Positions 59,221 to 64,000 of a stretch of DNA of 64,000 nucleotides are shown piece after piece. Position 1 is the first letter of the stretch; each line of letters starts with the position of its first letter. The position numbers and the translations under genes are program-made. Location: contig NC_084599.1 of assembly GCF_033807715.1 (NCBI RefSeq), positions 2,386,501 to 2,450,500 of the forward strand. Direction: 5' to 3'. Source of the DNA: Cololabis saira. Lineage: Eukaryota; Chordata; Actinopteri; Beloniformes; Belonidae. The notes below the pieces were generated by a model, which saw nothing but the letters and a program-made list of their open reading frames with translations, searched no databases and was not told where the DNA came from.

Positions 59221-62200
59221 ATGGCTGAGGCTTGTTCCCTACCACCACCCGCTCCGTTCCTGGCCCTCCCGGGGGAACCACCGGTCCCATGGCACCGCTG
59301 GATCTCCGCGTTCGAGACGTACATCCTGGCTGCCGGCTTGACGGACGTGTCCGTCGGGAGGAAACGTGCCCTGCTGCTGCACTGCTTGGGAACTGAGGGA
59401 CAGCGGGTGTTCGGAACACTCGGCGACGCACCGTCATACTCCCTGGCCGTGGAGTTACTGAAAGGACATTTCGCGGCTCCACAGAGCGCTCTGCTCCGCC
59501 GGGTCCTGTTCCGGCGGCGACATCAAAGGCCAGGGGAAACAGTGGCTCAGTACGTGGCGGACCTGCGGGGTTTGGCTGATTCCTGCAAGTTTGGAAGACT
59601 GCGGGACGAAATGGTCAGAGACCAACTGATTTTGCACACGAGCTGCAACAAAATCAGAGAACGATTGTTGCTGGAAAACGATGATCTGACTTTATCAGCA
59701 GCAATAAACCTTGCGGTTCAGGTGGAATCTGCGCTGGAGTGCGCGGCGAGCTTTTCAACTCCCCCGCCCTCACAGACACAGGCAGCGGGCGCGCTCACCT
59801 CACACACGCCCCTCCTTCATGTGAGTGCTGACAGCGGGGAGGAGAACATCCTGCTGGCCGCTCGGCCCCGCGATCAGTACCATCAGCAGTGTGGTAACTG
59901 TGGCTCTTCTGCACACAACTCAAGAGCCCAGAACTGCCCTGCCCGTGGTAAAACCTGCTCCAACTGCGGGAAATTAAACCACTTCCACAAAGTCTGCAGG
60001 TCTGCCCCAGCTCGAGCCTCTCAGCCACCCACTAACACCACAGTCATCCCCAACGTGAGCTCAGCACGAGCACCGTTCAAAACGTGCTCATTAATGGTTG
60101 GAGATGTCACTCTGCCCCTCCTCCTAGACACAGGGGCCACAGTGTCTCTCCTGAACCTGGCGACTGTTACACAGTTTTTCCCCTGCGAGCCACTTGGACC
60201 GGCCACCACCACCCTGCGTGGTTACGCCAACTCCCAAATTGACATTGTGGGCTCCCTCCAGCTGCCCGTAAAATACGGAGATAAGACACTACCAGTTTTT
60301 AGGTTCAATGTTGCACGCCACGGGGCCAACCTCCTGGGCCTCGACCTCTTCACCAGCCTCGGTTTCACCCTGCTGGACACCACCGGCTCGGAGATTAATG
60401 CCGTTGTCATCCCCTGGCAGCAACAGTGGCCTGCGCTGTTCAGCGGGGTGGGCTGCCTCGTGGGTTTCGCCCACCAGCCCCTGTTGGACCCGACTGTGAC
60501 GCCTGTCATACAGCCCCTCCGTCGTTCTCCCCTGGCCCTCCGTGATGACATCTCTGCTCAGCTGCAAAGTATGCTGGATGACGACATCATCGAGCAGGTG
60601 AACGCGTCACCCTGGATCTCCAACCTGGTGGTGGCCAGGAAGAAGTCTGGGGGGCTGCGACTCTGCGTGGACCTTCGAGCAGTGAACAAGGCCATCATCC
60701 CCGACAAATACCCCCTGCCAACCACAGAGGAGCTCACCGCCCAGTTCCACGGGTCCACCGTTTTTTCAAAACTGGACCTCCGCCAGGGTTACCTCCAGGT
60801 GCCACTACACCCCGAGAGCCGCAACCTCACCGCTTTCATCACCCACAGAGGGGTGTTCCGCTACAAGCGCATGGCGTTTGGGCTAAGCTCCGCCCCCAGC
60901 TGCTTCCAGAAAATTATGGCCTCCGTCTTCGCAGGTATACCAGGTGTGGCCGTCTACCTGGATGACATTGTGGTTCACGGGGCCACGGTCGAAGACCACG
61001 ATGAGCGCCTGCACAGGGTGTTCAGTGCAATGGCCAAGCATCACCTCACACTCAATGGCGAGAAGTGTGTCTTCGCCGCCCCAGCCATTGACTTTGTCGG
61101 GTTCCGCCTCTCGGCGGGTGGCACGTACCCGCTCCACTCAAACACAGAGGCCATCCACCGTGTCCCGGAGCCAACCTCAGCCGCTCAGGTGGCCTCTTTC
61201 CTGGGCATGATGGCGTATTACCTCCGTTTCCTGCCACAGTACTCTGCCACGACTGCGCCGCTGCGTAAGCTGCTGAAGCAAGACGAGCCCTGGGTCTGGA
61301 CACCAGCATGTTCTGACGCCGTACGCTTACTAAAGTCCCAGCTCACCTCTGCGCCGGTCCTGGCGCACTTCGACCTGGTCAGCCCCACCCTCGTCACGTG
61401 CGACGCCTCTGCCCTCGCCATCGGCGCTGTGATGTCCCAGCTGCAGGGGGGCGTGGAGAGACCGATCGCCTTCGCCTCGCGGGCTCTCAGTCCCACGGAA
61501 CAGAGGTACTCGGTGGGGGAGCGGGAGGCCTTAGCGTGCCTCTGGGCTTGTGAGCGCTGGCATATGTACCTTTACGGGCGCACATTCACACTGAGGACTG
61601 ACCACCAGGCCCTCACTACCCTCCTGGCAACGTCAGGCACTGGCCACAAACCGCTCCGCCTCCATCGTTGGGCTGACCGACTGCAGCAGTACAACTTCCG
61701 CCTGCAGTTCACGCCAGGCCGCGACAACGTGGTGGCTGACCTGCTGTCACGTGCGATCCCTGGCCCATCCACAGCCCAGCCTTTGGCCCCCGACCGGGAC
61801 CAGGCTGAACAGGACCTCATCCAGCTCCTCCACACACGCCTCCACGGGACAGTGTCGCTCCAGGAGCTTCGGGACGCCTCAGCGGACGACCCCGTCCTGT
61901 CCACACTCTCGACCTACGTCAGGCAAGGCTGGCCTGGGAAGGTACCCGACGAGCTGCTTCCCTATCACAGGGTCAGGGAGGAGTTGTCGTGCTGGAACGA
62001 CACCTGTGTCGCCCGCGGGCTCTGCACTGTGGTCCCTGGTGACCTCCGGGCGCGTGTCCTTGCTATGGCGCACGAGGGTCACCTGGGCATAGTCAGGCTC
62101 AAACAGAGGTGCCGTGATGTTGTTTGGTGGCCGGGCATCGACAGGGAAATAGAGGCCCTGGTCAGGGACTGCACTGCTTGCCTTCTTAGCGGCAAGACCA

Positions 62201-63216
62201 GGGCCCCGGCCCCACCCCCACCCATGCAGCCGTTGGACTGGCCATCACAGCCCTGGGAGCACCTGCAGCTTGACATCTGTGGTGAGCTGCATGGGGTGCC
62301 GCATCATCAGAGGTTCCTCGTCGTGGTCTACGACCTCCACTCCAAGTGGCCGGAGGTGGCGCCCGTGGGCTCCGTCACGGCCAAGGTGCTCATTGACATC
62401 CTGGAGTCTCTGTTCGCACGTTGGGGTTTGCCAAGGAGGATCACGACTGACAACGGACCCCAAATGATCTACCATGAACTGGCCTCATACCTGGCGGGGA
62501 AAGGGATTCGCCACATTCGCACGGCGTTCTACAACCCGGCGGCGAACGGGGGGGTGGAACGTTTGAATCAAACGCTTAAAAATGGGATCAGGGCTCACTT
62601 GGCACAAGGGTGCACACTCACCACTAGTCTCCTACAGACTCTGCTGCACTATCGGGCCACCCGACACGCCACCACAGGAGTCTCCCCAGCCTCCCTCATG
62701 CTGGGACGGGAGCTCCAGCTGCCTCTGGATAGGCTCCGCCCCACACTGGCTCAGGTCCCAGTCCACCCGGTTCAAGCCGCAGTCACTGCCCGTCAACGCC
62801 AGATGAAGGACCGCTTCGACAGGACCCGACGGGTTAGGCCACCTGCCATCGCTGTCTCGGATTGGGTCAGGATCCGACGACCTCATCGTGGCGACAAGCT
62901 CCAGTCGTTCTGGTCAGACCCCGTCCAGGTTACCAAACGGCTTGGCCCAGCTTCCTTCAGGTTAGCCGACGGCACTCGCTGGCATGCTAACCGCCTGCGT
63001 AAGGTGCAGGCCCCACCCGGGTCTGGACTGGGTGTGCCGGCCGTTACAGCCCTGCCGGCTGCACAGTTCGATGTGGCAGCCGCCCCAGCTGTCCAAGCAC
63101 AGGCCGCAGGCGAAGAGCGGCCACCGGACATTGCTGCTGCACCCGAGGGTCGCCCAGCTCGGGCTCGCACCAGGCCTAGACACCTGGGGGACTTTGAGAC
63201 TGAGTATCACACCTAG
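59221..63216 (+). CDS. Gypsy Gag-Pol polyprotein, single open frame
   Basis: 1331 codons, starting 13 nt after the 5' LTR. Gag is at ~1-260 with two zinc knuckles: an unusual CX2CX4HX6C (C224-C239) and a canonical CX2CX4HX4C (C246-C259). The aspartic protease motif LLDTGAT has its Asp at 303. Reverse transcriptase spans ~430-640 with the YLDD active site at 579-582. RNase H has TCDASA with Asp728. The integrase zinc region has H951/H954 and C984/C987. The integrase core has Asp1018 (LDICG), Asp1077 (TDNGP) and Glu1113 (GGVERLN), with 35 residues between the last two. All catalytic residues are present and no stop or frameshift occurs. Gag and Pol are in one frame, so no recoding signal is needed. 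There is no env and no obvious chromodomain. The clade (perhaps Mag-like) is uncertain. Confidence 0.95.
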   Translation: MAEACSLPPPAPFLALPGEPPVPWHRWISAFETYILAAGLTDVSVGRKRALLLHCLGTEGQRVFGTLGDAPSYSLAVELLKGHFAAPQSALLRRVLFRRRHQRPGETVAQYVADLRGLADSCKFGRLRDEMVRDQLILHTSCNKIRERLLLENDDLTLSAAINLAVQVESALECAASFSTPPPSQTQAAGALTSHTPLLHVSADSGEENILLAARPRDQYHQQCGNCGSSAHNSRAQNCPARGKTCSNCGKLNHFHKVCRSAPARASQPPTNTTVIPNVSSARAPFKTCSLMVGDVTLPLLLDTGATVSLLNLATVTQFFPCEPLGPATTTLRGYANSQIDIVGSLQLPVKYGDKTLPVFRFNVARHGANLLGLDLFTSLGFTLLDTTGSEINAVVIPWQQQWPALFSGVGCLVGFAHQPLLDPTVTPVIQPLRRSPLALRDDISAQLQSMLDDDIIEQVNASPWISNLVVARKKSGGLRLCVDLRAVNKAIIPDKYPLPTTEELTAQFHGSTVFSKLDLRQGYLQVPLHPESRNLTAFITHRGVFRYKRMAFGLSSAPSCFQKIMASVFAGIPGVAVYLDDIVVHGATVEDHDERLHRVFSAMAKHHLTLNGEKCVFAAPAIDFVGFRLSAGGTYPLHSNTEAIHRVPEPTSAAQVASFLGMMAYYLRFLPQYSATTAPLRKLLKQDEPWVWTPACSDAVRLLKSQLTSAPVLAHFDLVSPTLVTCDASALAIGAVMSQLQGGVERPIAFASRALSPTEQRYSVGEREALACLWACERWHMYLYGRTFTLRTDHQALTTLLATSGTGHKPLRLHRWADRLQQYNFRLQFTPGRDNVVADLLSRAIPGPSTAQPLAPDRDQAEQDLIQLLHTRLHGTVSLQELRDASADDPVLSTLSTYVRQGWPGKVPDELLPYHRVREELSCWNDTCVARGLCTVVPGDLRARVLAMAHEGHLGIVRLKQRCRDVVWWPGIDREIEALVRDCTACLLSGKTRAPAPPPPMQPLDWPSQPWEHLQLDICGELHGVPHHQRFLVVVYDLHSKWPEVAPVGSVTAKVLIDILESLFARWGLPRRITTDNGPQMIYHELASYLAGKGIRHIRTAFYNPAANGGVERLNQTLKNGIRAHLAQGCTLTTSLLQTLLHYRATRHATTGVSPASLMLGRELQLPLDRLRPTLAQVPVHPVQAAVTARQRQMKDRFDRTRRVRPPAIAVSDWVRIRRPHRGDKLQSFWSDPVQVTKRLGPASFRLADGTRWHANRLRKVQAPPGSGLGVPAVTALPAAQFDVAAAPAVQAQAAGEERPPDIAAAPEGRPARARTRPRHLGDFETEYHT

Positions 63217-63237
63217 GTTGTGTGAAGGGGGGGGAAA

Positions 63238-63424
63238 TGTTATGTCTGGTAGTTCACAGACATACACTGTCACCTTAAGAACTGTTTTCGGGTTACGACA
63301 CTGCCCGTTCCGTTTGACGGCAGTCAGTGGTTTTTTCATTCATGTTTTGGGTTTGCAAATAAATGGAGTCACGTCAGCTCCGATCTGAGTTAAGTGTCAC
63401 GTTATCATTTTCCACAACATAACA
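63238..63424 (+). repeat. Gypsy 3' LTR
   Basis: 187 bp, TGTTATG to CATAACA, directly after the purine tract. It is nearly identical to the 5' LTR. Confidence 0.95.
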
Positions 63425-63895
63425 CACTATTTTACAGCTCTCAGGAAAAATACTAGAAATGTTCTATACATTTTCTTTGCATTGCATTCTTTCCTCTAGG
63501 GCTGTAATTCTATTCAATTGTATTATTATTTTATAAAGCTTCCTCATTGCCAATTACACAATTTTATGATCACTATTATTATTCTGTGTCTGTTGTAATT
63601 TTAGAATTACCAAAACCCAAGACGAATGTGAAAACACTTTGTTTTTCAGCTGCTTCGGCCATGACACCAGCTTCTGCTGAGCTCTGCGCTCCACGCCCCG
63701 CCCAGCTTTGGTCTCCACTACGAATGGGGAAGGAGGGGGAAGTGACGTATGCCGTAAAGCAGTCAAAGCCGTAAAAATGTGTAGTTTTTTAGTGTGGCAG
63801 GGTTCCTACCATGCTCCTCAAAGTTACATAGTGCCAGTGAAGGAGATACAGACCCCTCAGACCATGACAGAGCTTCATTAAACCTGTTGGAAGTT

Positions 63896-64000
63896 CAATT
63901 CAATTCAATTCAATTTTATTTATATAGCGTCTAATACAACAGATGTTGTCTCTAGATGCTTTCCAGAGATCCAGAACATAAACATAAACATAAACATAAA
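63896..64000 (-). mobile_element. LINE-like 3' tail, copy 4, running off the window
   Basis: TTCAATTCAATTCAATT followed by TTATTTATATAGCGTCTAAT and CAACAGATGTTGTCTCTAGA is the reverse of the tail at 57262-57375. It ends in (AAACAT)n at the window edge. Confidence 0.7.

Larger units (their letters stand above)
59016..63429 (+). mobile_element. Complete Ty3/Gypsy LTR retrotransposon
   Basis: The element (59021-63424, 4404 bp) has 187-bp LTRs and a perfect 5-bp target duplication, CACTA at 59016-59020 and 63425-63429. A likely primer-binding region TTGGCGACGAGAG follows the 5' LTR and a purine tract (GAAGGGGGGGGAAA, near 63224-63237) precedes the 3' LTR. One ORF fills the interior. The LTRs differ at a single base by eye, so insertion is recent. 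Confidence 0.95.
58544..63835. mobile_element. Probable MITE that received the Gypsy insertion
   Basis: GCACAATGTAACTT at 58547-58560 is inverted, with one mismatch, at 63821-63834 (AAGTTACATAGTGC). Outside the Gypsy element about 890 bp remain, non-coding apart from short frames. The duplication was not resolved, so boundaries are approximate. Confidence 0.5.

Noticed and set aside
60222..60567. Minus-strand ORFs inside the Gypsy element
   Set aside because: Shadows of the gag-pol frame with no family resemblance; a 1331-codon GC-rich gene leaves many such frames.

Overview
The window is vertebrate nuclear DNA and almost certainly teleost. It holds split exons with GT-AG borders, very long dinucleotide and tetranucleotide arrays, and many fish-type transposons: piggyBac, PIF/Harbinger, hAT and Tc1 relatives, RTE- and L2-like LINEs, a tRNA-derived SINE and Ty3/Gypsy elements. 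Nothing in it looks bacterial. A ray-finned fish, perhaps a percomorph, is my best guess; the species cannot be read from the sequence.

One host gene is visible. Five internal exons on the minus strand between 1235 and 12638 encode part of the extracellular esterase-like domain of neuroligin-1 (nlgn1), a postsynaptic adhesion protein that binds neurexins. In transcription order they are 12426-12638, 7237-7503, 6093-6454, 4963-5123 and 1235-1391. They join in frame with no loss and run colinear with rat NLGN1 from about residue 237 to 622. The 3' end of the gene lies left of base 1. The upstream exons are not seen, so 12639-64000 is probably a long intron or 5' flank. Three coding exons together equal the single 790-nt exon I recall from mammals, so this fish gene appears to carry extra introns.

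The rest is a dense layering of mobile elements. Region 1-12.6 kb: introns holding piggyBac-like MITEs, two Harbinger-type elements, a hAT MITE and several minisatellites. Region 13-19 kb: LINE fragments, one split by a Harbinger-type element that is itself split by another. Region 22-25 kb: a dead Tc1 transposon interrupted by a foldback element. Region 28-31 kb: a tRNA SINE and an unrecognised 257-codon ORF joined to a LINE-like 3' tail. Region 32-36 kb: two adjacent terminal-inverted-repeat elements, the second stuffed with other repeats. Region 37-45 kb: an L2-like LINE broken by LTR-retrotransposon remnants, plus MITEs. Region 45.8-47.7 kb: a 1.85-kb polypyrimidine array grown inside a piggyBac-like MITE. 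Region 48-58 kb: a foldback element, microsatellites and MITEs. Region 59.0-63.4 kb: a structurally complete and very young Ty3/Gypsy element with one open gag-pol frame, near-identical LTRs and a perfect target-site duplication.

No clearly new multi-gene system was found. The most notable items are the extra nlgn1 introns with MITEs pressed against splice donors, the recurrent growth of satellites inside particular transposon families, the intact Gypsy element, a hammerhead-like hairpin in an nlgn1 intron, and the 257-codon ORF. Class names for repeats come from motif memory, not a database search.
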